From: a virus
DNA: 38,366 nt
Reading direction: 5' to 3' (one strand)
Virus record (IMG/VR): IMGVR_UViG_3300043466_001801
Coordinates: 1-38,366 of that record
A program made the translations under genes and the position numbers. Below the pieces are notes generated by a model. It had not been told where the DNA came from. It made no database searches and worked only from the letters and a program-made list of their open reading frames with translations. This document shows positions 27,203-33,973 of the stretch, in pieces. Position 1 is the stretch's first letter. Each line of letters opens with the position of its first letter.

Positions 27203-27838
27203 TTAGTCCCACCATTTTTCGATGTTCTCTTCCATTATTTTGAATAACAATTTTCTTGCTCTGTCGTGATTAATGTGTCCGATATTCATTGCAATAATTT
27301 GTTTATCTCCCTCACGACCTTCTCTATTGATAATCCCCTCACCATTTAATACTCGTTTGTAGATTAGTGGGTATTTTTTGAAATAATCATCAAAATTTTC
27401 CTCCAATAATTTAGATTCCCAAGATGAATAACCCGGTTTTTCCGGTAAATCCTGAAACCAATGTTTGGTTTTATGATAATCCATGTATTCTGAAGAATAA
27501 AACTCATCTTGGACTAAACCCATCAATTTTACACACAATCTCATTCTTTTCGCGTCTAATTGAGCTCGGGTATGTCTATCTCTACCACCAATATGGTCGG
27601 CTTGAGCGGATAATTTGTGTTTCATTATCTCAAAAATGTAATGACTATCCCAATTTCTGTCTTTCCATATGATTGGAAACCAATAAATAAGGTTTCTAAC
27701 ACCTTGTTTAATGTATTTGTGGTAATATTTACCATCGTTATTCCACCATAACGGAATAAATCGTAATTTTCTAATAATCCAAGGTTGTTTGGCTCTTTCG
27801 TCCGCCCATTGTTCAAATATGTCTTTTTCTGGCTCCAT
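27203..27838 (-). CDS. Conserved phage hypothetical protein
   Basis: The 211-residue protein starts at ATG 27838 (MEPEKDIFEQWADERAKQPW), right after a minus-strand promoter box. It has FIPLWWNNDGKYYHKY, then RNLIYWFPIIWKDRNWDSHY, and a His/Arg/Lys-rich helical region (HIGGRDRHTRAQLDAKRMRL). The WFPIIWKDR-WD-type segment is, in my recollection, widespread in tailed phages with no function assigned. It begins the operon of SGNH, phosphoesterase and 25625 genes. Confidence 0.8.
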   Translation of the reverse strand: MEPEKDIFEQWADERAKQPWIIRKLRFIPLWWNNDGKYYHKYIKQGVRNLIYWFPIIWKDRNWDSHYIFEIMKHKLSAQADHIGGRDRHTRAQLDAKRMRLCVKLMGLVQDEFYSSEYMDYHKTKHWFQDLPEKPGYSSWESKLLEENFDDYFKKYPLIYKRVLNGEGIINREGREGDKQIIAMNIGHINHDRARKLLFKIMEENIEKWWD

Positions 27839-27853
27839 TTTAAATATTTTAAG

Positions 27854-27861
27854 CAAATATA
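27854..27861 (-). promoter_or_regulatory. Bacteroidota-type promoter box TATATTTG (minus strand)
   Basis: 15 bases before ATG 27838. Confidence 0.6.
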
Positions 27862-27869
27862 AGAAAAAA

Positions 27870-27903
27870 ATAAGACCCGTCAAAATAAATTTTCGGGTCT
27901 TTT
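27870..27903 (-). terminator. Hairpin AAGACCCG/CGGGTCTT
   Basis: An 8-bp stem followed on the minus strand by ATTTTTTTC, so it reads as a terminator upstream of the 27854 promoter; it would work less well on the plus strand (TTTTGG). Confidence 0.7.
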
Positions 27904-27970
27904 GGAAAAAGATATATGAGAACACTCTCAAAAGGAGTGGTGTATATAGAATAAATATACAAATAATTTA

Positions 27971-28010
27971 AAAAAGTTCATTTAACATCATTGTGAACGA
28001 ACTTTTTTTT
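27971..28010 (-). terminator. A/T-flanked hairpin over the stop codon
   Basis: AAAAAGTTC/GAACTTTTT, with an alternative inner GTTCA/TGAAC pairing. The TGA stop of the gene 27978-28241 lies inside it. Confidence 0.6.
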
Positions 28011-28241
28011 GAATGTTATAGAAATTCTTTTTTGATGAAAACTACTCCAAAAATTATTTCTTAATCTCATTAAAAATTTATTCTCAACACTATTACTTCC
28101 AGTTTCTAAATGGTTGTTAATCCAAAGATTAAAACATTTTTCCGCACAATCTAAATGTTCTCTTGTTTGAGAAGATTCTAAAACTTTTACCACCCATTTG
28201 TAGTTGGTAAGTGCATCTTTTAAGTTAGTTGATGTTGCCAT
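27978..28241 (-). CDS. Hypothetical protein
   Basis: The 87-residue helical protein, MATSTNLKDALTNYKWVVKV..., has two cysteines near residues 32 and 36 (DCAEKCFNLWI) and a basic, aromatic second half (RLRNNFWSSFHQKRISITFK). It has its own host-type promoter. Function unknown. Confidence 0.75.
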   Translation of the reverse strand: MATSTNLKDALTNYKWVVKVLESSQTREHLDCAEKCFNLWINNHLETGSNSVENKFLMRLRNNFWSSFHQKRISITFKKKFVHNDVK

Positions 28242-28256
28242 AATTTTATTTTTTTA

Positions 28257-28264
28257 CAAAGATA
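28257..28264 (-). promoter_or_regulatory. Bacteroidota-type promoter box TATCTTTG (minus strand)
   Basis: TATCTTTG ending 15 bases before ATG 28241. Confidence 0.65.
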
Positions 28265-28288
28265 AAGAAAAAAATAAAATATCAAAAA

Positions 28289-29110
28289 TTATTTTAATAA
28301 ATTATAGTATTCTTTGAAATGTTTGATTCTATCTGCAAGTCCAATAGTACCGCCATTTACTCTTCTAGTAACCGCAGTTACTGTAGCGTCATCAGCACCT
28401 TTATCACAAATAGACCAAAGTTTATTTGAATCAAAGAAAAATGCCGCAGATGCTAATGGATATTTTGTTGCAACTAAATCAGGATTTGATACTGTGTCCT
28501 CACCAATAAATTTAGCAAAGTTAGTATAATTTTGTTTTCCTGTTAATTGAATATAACCACGACCTCTAAATTTGAACCCTTCTTTTGTTGATTCATTACC
28601 ATTACCCATTCTTCCACCATAAACTTTTGATGCAATTTTTTCAGGATTTCTTGCATAACTTTCAGATAAATTACCCGGGAAATATTTTGGGAATATTTTT
28701 TTTAAACCATCAGCGGAATAATTCAAGTTTTCTGACACCGCTTTGAATCCACCTGATTCGTGACCACATTGAGCCAAGAAATGAGCCAATCTTAACGGAT
28801 TAGTAATGTTGAATTTTTTTGCGGTATCAGGAATCTGAGCAATTACCGACTCAGGAATGTGTCCTTTTAATTTTTCTAATTTGAACGGTCCTCCCGATGG
28901 AATAACAACGTCTTCTTTAATTACTTCACCCGGAAACATTTTTCCCCAAGTTCCTTCACCAACGATTCCGTCGGCGGTTAATCCATTTTTGGTTTGCCAT
29001 TCTTTAACCAATTTTTCAGTACCAGGTCCAAAAGCACCATCCGCTGCGGTTCCTAATTTAGCCTGTAGTTTTTTAACATCGTCTCCTTTTGAGCCTACCT
29101 TTAATAACAT
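28289..29110 (-). CDS. Endolysin: peptidoglycan-binding domain + GH19 domain
   Basis: The 273-residue protein has an N-terminal peptidoglycan-binding domain (residues 1-60: GSKGDDVKKLQAKLG, ADGAFGPGTEKLVKEW, ADGIVGEGTWGKMF) and a C-terminal GH19 chitinase/lysozyme-type domain from about residue 85. The latter shows HFLAQCGHESGGF (catalytic Glu118), SENLNYSADGLKKIF with a likely second acid at Glu127, YGGRMGNG and KFRGRGYIQLTGKQNY. It cleaves peptidoglycan at lysis. It has no signal peptide, so it needs a holin. Separated by about 180 bases from the spanin-like operon, it has a minus-strand TATTTAT of its own. Confidence 0.95.
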   Translation of the reverse strand: MLLKVGSKGDDVKKLQAKLGTAADGAFGPGTEKLVKEWQTKNGLTADGIVGEGTWGKMFPGEVIKEDVVIPSGGPFKLEKLKGHIPESVIAQIPDTAKKFNITNPLRLAHFLAQCGHESGGFKAVSENLNYSADGLKKIFPKYFPGNLSESYARNPEKIASKVYGGRMGNGNESTKEGFKFRGRGYIQLTGKQNYTNFAKFIGEDTVSNPDLVATKYPLASAAFFFDSNKLWSICDKGADDATVTAVTRRVNGGTIGLADRIKHFKEYYNLLK

Positions 29111-29142
29111 AATTTTTAATTTTACAATTGTTTATTTTTATA

Positions 29143-29149
29143 ATAAATA
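29143..29149 (-). promoter_or_regulatory. TATTTAT promoter motif (minus strand)
   Basis: TATTTAT 32 bases before the endolysin ATG 29110. Confidence 0.45.
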
Positions 29150-29152
29150 TCA

Positions 29153-29189
29153 TAAAAAAAAGTCCCAAATCATTTATTTTTTGGGACTT
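29153..29189 (-). terminator. Hairpin terminator AAGTCCCAAA/TTTGGGACTT
   Basis: A 10-bp stem followed on the minus strand by a long T run, ending the spanin/PAS/lipoprotein operon. Confidence 0.85.
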
Positions 29190-29302
29190 GTGAATTTTAG
29201 TTATTATTTGTGAATTTAACTTAATCTAATATTCTTTTTGTGAATTTTAATTATTCGTGTGTTTATTAGTTTTTGGTGTTGTGTAAAAATTAGTTTTTGG
29301 TG
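29188..29302. repeat. Short direct repeats downstream of the lipoprotein gene
   Basis: TTGTGAATTT occurs at 29188, 29208 and 29238. ATTAGTTTTTGGTG occurs at 29265-29278 and 29289-29302; the second covers the last codons and stop of the lipoprotein gene, so the gene end has been duplicated. No gene is seen between 29190 and 29289. Confidence 0.75.
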
Positions 29303-29718
29303 ATGGTATCTAAAACTTTAGTTGATGATGAGTCAATAGTTTCAATATCTTGAGTGTCTGTTTTAGTTTTTATAGTTTTCTTTTCTTTACCCCAAAAACT
29401 TTTTTTAGTTTCAATAAATACTGTATCAATTCTCACGTTTTGTTTAGATATTTTTAACTCTTTAGATAATTGTAATTTTTCAATTTTTAATTTTTCAACG
29501 GTATTTGTTAAATATTTTATATCAGTGATTACTTTTACCACTTTTTCGTGTGTTATAGAATCACTTTTTTTCTGAACAGTATCGTAAACCATAATATTGT
29601 TTTGACTATTGACTATAGCGGAATCGACTATTACAATAGATTCATTTTTAATTTTATTGTCTTCTTTGTTACCACAAGAAATCAATAAAAAAACTATAAA
29701 AAGTATAATATTTTTCAT
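29290..29718 (-). CDS. Lipoprotein, o-spanin candidate
   Basis: The 142-residue protein starts at ATG 29718 (MKNIILFIVFLLISCGNKED), a lipoprotein signal peptide with lipobox LISC (Cys15). The mature part is Lys/Asp/Ser-rich with a predicted coiled coil near residues 80-105 (YLTNTVEKLKIEKLQLSKEL) and a Lys/Thr-rich end. No C-terminal TM is present, so it is not a u-spanin. Position beside a PAS/TM protein, an i-spanin-like protein and the endolysin suggests an outer-membrane spanin subunit. Confidence 0.72.
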   Translation of the reverse strand: MKNIILFIVFLLISCGNKEDNKIKNESIVIVDSAIVNSQNNIMVYDTVQKKSDSITHEKVVKVITDIKYLTNTVEKLKIEKLQLSKELKISKQNVRIDTVFIETKKSFWGKEKKTIKTKTDTQDIETIDSSSTKVLDTITKN

Positions 29719-29725
29719 ATATTGT

Positions 29726-30841
29726 TTAATTTTGTTTATTACTACCATCCTGTGTAGCATATTTTATCCCCATAATTGTACCAACTATTGAAAATGCGTT
29801 AGTTAACAAAACACTAAACATATTACTCCAAGTGGAACCAATTATTTGTGTATCTTGATTTGTCACAATAGCAACCCAATATAATATAGTTGTTACAATA
29901 CCAACACCTATTATGACAGCTAAAGCACACTTAACAATTACTTTTATTAACTCACTTTGACCTTTTTTTATAATTACATCTAAATCATTCAAAGCGGCAT
30001 CCTTTTCTAATTCTATCGCATTTTTAAGTTTTTGTGAGTTTTCCAATTCTATCGTCAAATTCTTTGTAAGTTCGTCTATTTTCTTCTTATCGTTTACCGC
30101 TTCAGTCACATCAGTTGCAATTTTAACTACATCAGTGATATTCCCTTTACTATCAACAACTGGATTATAAGATGCCTGTAAATAAATAATAGAACCATCT
30201 ACTTTTCTTCTTTCGAATATTCCATCAAAGAATTTACCTTTTTTTAACTTTTCCCAAAACTTAATATATTCATCAGAATTTGAGTACTCATAACTTACAA
30301 ACATACTATGATGCTTTCCAACGATTTTATCTTTTTCATTGGACTTATACCCCATAGTTTCCAAAAATATAGAATTTGCATTTGTTATAATTCCATCAGT
30401 AGTAAAACTAATAAGGGCGGTACTTCGGTTAATTGCGTCTATTTGTTTTTTACTCTCAACAATTGATGTAATGTCAGTGGCAATTTTCATTATTTTTGTA
30501 ATCTTACCACTATCATCAAAAATAGGATTATAAGTTGCTTGAAGATTTATAAGACTCCCATCTTTTCTTCTTCTTTCAAATTCCCCCTGGTAGTACTTAC
30601 CACTTCTTAATATGTCCCAAAATTTTTCATATTCAGGTGACTTTGCATATTCTTCACATACAAAAATACTATGGTGTTTACCAATGAGTTCTTCGTGAGT
30701 ACCTATTCCATATCCCATCGCCTCTAAAAAAATGTCATTGACACCTAATATAATTCCCGATAAATCGAAATAAATAATAGCGTTACTTCTATTAATCGCC
30801 TCAAGACGACTTAATAGTTCTTCTTTTGATAGGTTTTTCAT
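29726..30841 (-). CDS. Tandem-PAS protein with C-terminal two-TM (holin-like) domain
   Basis: The 371-residue protein has two homologous PAS domains (about 15-130 and 135-250), each with a GKHHS(I/M)FV motif, E(F)xRR-(K)xDG, LQA(T/S)YNP and KIATD(I/V)T. A coiled-coil linker (247-296) precedes TM1 (299-325) and TM2 (338-360) with a short polar tail. The PAS sequences resemble those in chemoreceptors such as Aer/BdlA; the usual signalling domain is absent and hydrophobic helices take its place. It lies 2 bases after the i-spanin-like gene and 7 before the lipoprotein gene. PAS domains sense redox, light or ligands; a lysis-gating role is inference. Confidence 0.85.
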   Translation of the reverse strand: MKNLSKEELLSRLEAINRSNAIIYFDLSGIILGVNDIFLEAMGYGIGTHEELIGKHHSIFVCEEYAKSPEYEKFWDILRSGKYYQGEFERRRKDGSLINLQATYNPIFDDSGKITKIMKIATDITSIVESKKQIDAINRSTALISFTTDGIITNANSIFLETMGYKSNEKDKIVGKHHSMFVSYEYSNSDEYIKFWEKLKKGKFFDGIFERRKVDGSIIYLQASYNPVVDSKGNITDVVKIATDVTEAVNDKKKIDELTKNLTIELENSQKLKNAIELEKDAALNDLDVIIKKGQSELIKVIVKCALAVIIGVGIVTTILYWVAIVTNQDTQIIGSTWSNMFSVLLTNAFSIVGTIMGIKYATQDGSNKQN

Positions 30842-30843
30842 TA

Positions 30844-31152
30844 TTATTTTATTTTACCTAATTCTTGAAGAACTTTTATTTTTGATGATGCTGCGGATAA
30901 TGCGCTGTCCGATTTTCTTAACTGTAGGGTTAATTGGTCAACTTTAACTTCTAATGTCTCAATTTTTTGATTTTGACTTGTCTGAATTTCTTTGTTAGAT
31001 AATTTGATATCAACATATAAATAACCAATAGCTAAAAGGACAATGAATAATAACCCTTTTACCGGGTCTTTTGAAAATTCTTTGAAATTGATTGGTGATT
31101 TAATTGCATTTACCGCAGAATCAACTGCGGTAGTTTTTTTTGGTGCTGCCAT
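30844..31152 (-). CDS. i-spanin-like membrane-anchored coiled-coil protein
   Basis: The 102-residue protein has a cytoplasmic N-terminal part (residues 1-31, AAPKKTTAVDSAVNAIKSPI), one TM helix (32-50, GLLFIVLLAIGYLYVDIKL) and a C-terminal periplasmic coiled coil (55-100, QNQKIETLEVKVDQLTLQLR). This N-in C-out layout matches an inner-membrane spanin. It begins an operon with the PAS protein and a lipoprotein, in front of the endolysin. Sequence is not diagnostic, so the call rests on topology and context. Confidence 0.72.
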   Translation of the reverse strand: MAAPKKTTAVDSAVNAIKSPINFKEFSKDPVKGLLFIVLLAIGYLYVDIKLSNKEIQTSQNQKIETLEVKVDQLTLQLRKSDSALSAASSKIKVLQELGKIK

Positions 31153-31185
31153 TTTATTTTATTTAAGTTAATACAAAAAACTATG

Positions 31186-31199
31186 CCACATAAGTGTGG
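31186..31199. other. Small hairpin CCACA/TGTGG in divergent leader
   Basis: A 5-bp stem with loop TAAG between the divergent start regions. It is too weak to assign a role. Confidence 0.35.
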
Positions 31200-31224
31200 T
31201 TTTATGTATAGTATCTTGGTAATA

Positions 31225-31231
31225 ATAAATA
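31225..31231 (-). promoter_or_regulatory. TATTTAT motif (minus strand)
   Basis: 72 bases before ATG 31152 of the i-spanin-like gene; the most distant case listed. Confidence 0.35.
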
Positions 31232-31267
31232 TTATGATTTTATGATTTAATTAGTGAAAAACATAAC

Positions 31268-31274
31268 TATTTAT
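31268..31274 (+). promoter_or_regulatory. TATTTAT promoter motif
   Basis: CTATTTATT, 15 bases before ATG 31290. An upstream GTG at 31254 would place the motif within coding sequence, so ATG 31290 is preferred. Confidence 0.55.
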
Positions 31275-31289
31275 TATAAAACGATTGAT

Positions 31290-31916
31290 ATGAATAATTT
31301 AAAAGAAATAATAAAAGAGGCGTTGATTTCCCATTTAGATAAAAGTTTGATTTTAACTGAAGAAGTTAAGATTTCAAAAGAATTGGAATACCATATTAAT
31401 GAAGGTTTGTCATTAACTAATAATGTCTTTAGAACTTATTCTGAAAAATATTTTGATTTGGTAAATGAAGTTAGAAAACTTTGGAATGAAGGTAAAATAA
31501 CTTTAAATGAAGAAGACCGAATGATGGTTGAATCTGATTTGGGAGTTAAAGTAAAAATTGGTGAAGAATATGTTTATTTGGATGCACCATTTATTTACGA
31601 AACTGAAACTGAAGAAGATATTTTACAAGAGGCGAAACACAGAGGTAAAAATGTTAAATTAAACAAACCATTTAGAACTCCGGGAGGTCCTAAAAAATTC
31701 GCAGTATATGTTAAAACACCAAGTGGTGGTGTTAAAAAAGTTACATTTGGTGACCCTGGACTTAAAGTTAAAAATTCAAATAAAAAAGCTGCTAAATCGT
31801 TTAGAGCTAGACATAAATGTGACCAAAAGAAAGACAGAACAACGGCGGGGTATTGGAGTTGCTCAGTCGGACGTTATGCAAAACAATTAGGATTGTCATC
31901 TTCAAATTCATGGTAA
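31290..31916 (+). CDS. Tagged protein with conserved FRARHxCD/YWSC phage domain
   Basis: The 208-residue protein begins MNNLKEIIKEALISHLDKSL followed by ILTEEV, giving L-T-E near residues 22-24. An acidic helical middle comes next. From about residue 120 there is a basic domain: AKHRGKNVKLNKPFRTPGGP, KKFAVYVKTPSGGVKKVTFG, KSFRARHKCDQKKDRT and GYWSCSVGRYAKQLG. This FRARHxCD...YWSC module is, in my recollection, found in T4-like and other large phages, with paired Cys/His residues that may bind zinc. Function not established. Confidence 0.8.
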   Translation: MNNLKEIIKEALISHLDKSLILTEEVKISKELEYHINEGLSLTNNVFRTYSEKYFDLVNEVRKLWNEGKITLNEEDRMMVESDLGVKVKIGEEYVYLDAPFIYETETEEDILQEAKHRGKNVKLNKPFRTPGGPKKFAVYVKTPSGGVKKVTFGDPGLKVKNSNKKAAKSFRARHKCDQKKDRTTAGYWSCSVGRYAKQLGLSSSNSW

Positions 31917-32185
31917 TGGAATATCCGTTTGAACAAATAGAAAAAGACGGAAAACTTTTTAGAACTTTTAGTCCTGATGTAGATTCTGATGAATTAAAAT
32001 GGCATCAAGATTTGAAAGACCGAAAAGTTAAAATAATTGAATCCGGAGGATGGATGTTTCAAATGGATGAACAATTACCAACCAAATTAGAAAATAATGA
32101 TGAAGTTTTTATTCCAAAACTTGTTTGGCATAGAGTAATTAAAGGTAATAATGAATTAAAAATTGAAATAGAAGAATTTGAATAA
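31916..32185 (+). CDS. Cupin-like small protein
   Basis: The 89-residue protein starts at ATG 31916, overlapping the upstream stop (TAATG). Segments ELKWHQDLKDRKVKIIESGG, GWMFQMDEQLP, DEVFIPKLVWHRVIKG and LKIEIEEFE form the strand pattern of a small cupin, with WH and WHR histidines. The metal site is incomplete by eye (no HxH), so it may be a structural cupin fold. Cotranscribed with the FRARH protein. Confidence 0.65.
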   Translation: MEYPFEQIEKDGKLFRTFSPDVDSDELKWHQDLKDRKVKIIESGGWMFQMDEQLPTKLENNDEVFIPKLVWHRVIKGNNELKIEIEEFE

Positions 32186-32186
32186 A

Positions 32187-32218
32187 AAAAAAACCACCAA
32201 TCGGTGGTTTTTTTTTTA
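32187..32218. terminator. Bidirectional hairpin terminator AAACCACC/GGTGGTTT
   Basis: An 8-bp stem with A and T runs between convergent genes; it overlaps the stop of the minus gene at 32216. Confidence 0.86.
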
Positions 32219-33226
32219 TCTTAAAGGATTAAGTTGTATTACACCTACTTCGTCTCTTATTTCATATTGTGTTTGTTCTTCCATCATTGTTTCCTCTTCC
32301 AACAACTCATCCTCAAATACTTCATTATGAGAAATTGGATGTTCTTCAATCTCAAACATACGAGACCTTCTTACAATAGATGGGTCATCTATTGATTTTG
32401 TTGGATAACCACATTCAATTTCAACTGAAGTAATTAATTTATTATCACAAAAATCTTTATTTGTTTTTTTTGATTTTAAGATATTTTTAATAACTGAGTA
32501 CATATAATCTTCAATTTCAACTTCTAAGAAATCAATTCTTTGGTCTGTGGCGTTCCAAAAACTTAATTCTTGTTCACCATCTAACGATTTGAATGTTGCA
32601 AATTTATAACCTGTTATTTTATTGATTGAATATATTAATATTCCTCTCTCCCAATATCTTTTAAAATATTGCTTGTCGTTTTTATAAGTTGTACACCACT
32701 TGGTTGCCGCCCCGTATTTAGAAGAGGATGAAAAAGTTAAAGGTCTGATAATTAACCAAGTATCATCTTCATATTCTTTCACGATTTGATGTGACATTTC
32801 TTTTTCATACATTTTAATTTCCGCCAATGAAACCGAATTTCCTATTTCTTCAAAATTTTTATACGAGGTGATATCATTGTTGGTGATTAAGTTTCTTTCA
32901 TTCAAATCCTTAAATGTTTTAAATAATTGTAAATCAAGTTCATTAAAAAACCCAAGAAATATATCTAATTGGTAAACTTCATTATTTGATAAACCTGAAG
33001 TGTTTAATATTTTTGACACCTTATTTCGAATGTAGTTTATCTCATTATCTAATTCACCTTTTTTAAAATTTTTAAATTGCTCATCTAATGAGAATCTACT
33101 TGAGAATAATTTACATAATAAGGGTAAGTATTTGTATGATTTAGACCCATCAATTTTGTTAAACACATCAATAATTGATACATTCAATTCCGGATATTGT
33201 TTTTTAAGTTCAGTTAATCTTGACAT
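32216..33226 (-). CDS. Phage protein with ATKWCT segment
   Basis: The 336-residue protein has a helical N-terminal half, then WLIIRPLTFSSSSKYGAATK with WCTTYKNDKQYFKRYWERGI and LIYSINKITGYKFATFKS. The order WCT(A/T)...N...Y...G-x-L-(I/Y) resembles a domain I associate with large phages, function unknown. The C-terminal 60 residues are acidic and low in hydrophobics (EDELLEEETMMEEQTQYEIR), likely disordered. No promoter box stands out upstream. Its TAA stop lies beside the terminator. Confidence 0.78.
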   Translation of the reverse strand: MSRLTELKKQYPELNVSIIDVFNKIDGSKSYKYLPLLCKLFSSRFSLDEQFKNFKKGELDNEINYIRNKVSKILNTSGLSNNEVYQLDIFLGFFNELDLQLFKTFKDLNERNLITNNDITSYKNFEEIGNSVSLAEIKMYEKEMSHQIVKEYEDDTWLIIRPLTFSSSSKYGAATKWCTTYKNDKQYFKRYWERGILIYSINKITGYKFATFKSLDGEQELSFWNATDQRIDFLEVEIEDYMYSVIKNILKSKKTNKDFCDNKLITSVEIECGYPTKSIDDPSIVRRSRMFEIEEHPISHNEVFEDELLEEETMMEEQTQYEIRDEVGVIQLNPLR

Positions 33227-33262
33227 AAGTTATTATTTTTTATCAATTATACTTTAAATTAT

Positions 33263-33493
33263 TTAATCTGTCAAATTTTGAGAGAAGTATTTTTCTAAAA
33301 TATCTAATCGGTCATCGGCATCTGCCAACATATTTAACGCTTCATTCGCATTATTATAAAAATCTTTTGTTGAGTGGTCTCCAATACCTACTGATTTATT
33401 CCCTAATAGGTCAAGTGATAATAAAGCCATTTTTTTATCGGCCTCCGCAGATGATTTTAACATCTCAAATAGTTTTTGGTTCATTTTTTCCAT
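33263..33493 (-). CDS. Small helical hypothetical protein
   Basis: The 76-residue protein, MEKMNQKLFEMLKSSAEADK..., is acidic and helical throughout (LGNKSVGIGDHSTKDFYNNA, LADADDRLDILEKYF). An ATG at 33484 is a possible alternative start. A minus-strand TATTTAT lies 20 bases upstream. Function unknown. Confidence 0.75.
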   Translation of the reverse strand: MEKMNQKLFEMLKSSAEADKKMALLSLDLLGNKSVGIGDHSTKDFYNNANEALNMLADADDRLDILEKYFSQNLTD

Positions 33494-33513
33494 AATATTT
33501 TTTTTTATTTGAA

Positions 33514-33520
33514 ATAAATA
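33514..33520 (-). promoter_or_regulatory. TATTTAT promoter motif (minus strand)
   Basis: 20 bases before ATG 33493. It abuts a plus-strand box, giving back-to-back promoters. Confidence 0.45.
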
Positions 33521-33523
33521 TAG

Positions 33524-33531
33524 TAAATTTG
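33524..33531 (+). promoter_or_regulatory. Bacteroidota-type promoter box TAAATTTG
   Basis: Only 4 bases before ATG 33536, so a leaderless transcript is expected. Confidence 0.6.
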
Positions 33532-33535
33532 CTTT

Positions 33536-33961
33536 ATGAAAACAATATACTCACTCTTATTTTTAATCATTCCATTTTTGGGAATGTCTCAGGATGCGGA
33601 CTTTATGTATGTTCCAAACCAAAACACAATTGTTGCGACTTATAACAACCACCACACTTCCGTTGGTTTTTATGTTGGAGGTTACATAACAACAACTTTA
33701 CCTCAACCCTACATTTATACCACTCCGATGTCAATGTTGAATCGTGTTGGTGGGAGTTTAACTAACCATAAAATTAGTGTTATGGGTGGTGTATTCATGG
33801 AAACATATATTGATGAAGTTAAATTTAAACCTGATGTGTGGGTTAAGGTATATCCATTAAGGATACTTACAGATACTGATAGAGGTTTCGATTTTGTCGT
33901 TGGTGTGAATTATATGGATGGATTTAGATATGGTGTCGGAATAGTAATACCATTTAGGTAG
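33536..33961 (+). CDS. Secreted beta-rich protein
   Basis: The 141-residue protein has a classic signal peptide (MKTIYSLLFLIIPFLGMSQD; cut near MSQ). The mature part has alternating strands: TSVGFYVGGYITTTLPQPYI, HKISVMGGVFMETYI, VWVKVYPLRILT, GFDFVVGVNYMDGFRYGVGI and the end IVIPFR. This resembles an outer-membrane beta-barrel fragment or a periplasmic beta-sandwich. A phage could use it to alter the cell surface, for example to block other phages. No family recognised. Confidence 0.8.
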   Translation: MKTIYSLLFLIIPFLGMSQDADFMYVPNQNTIVATYNNHHTSVGFYVGGYITTTLPQPYIYTTPMSMLNRVGGSLTNHKISVMGGVFMETYIDEVKFKPDVWVKVYPLRILTDTDRGFDFVVGVNYMDGFRYGVGIVIPFR

Positions 33962-33968
33962 TATTTAT
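33962..33968 (+). promoter_or_regulatory. TATTTAT promoter motif adjacent to start codon
   Basis: GTATTTATA directly after a stop codon, 5 bases before ATG 33974. Confidence 0.6.
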
Positions 33969-33973
33969 ATGGT

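Noticed and set aside
28314-29213. Plus-strand ORFs opposite the endolysin (28314-28529, 28857-29213)
   Set aside because: They are antisense shadows of a well-supported GH19 endolysin, with no promoter box or plausible protein composition.
29354-30533. Plus-strand ORFs opposite the lipoprotein and PAS genes
   Set aside because: Hydrophobic low-complexity translations antisense to clear genes, without own start signals.
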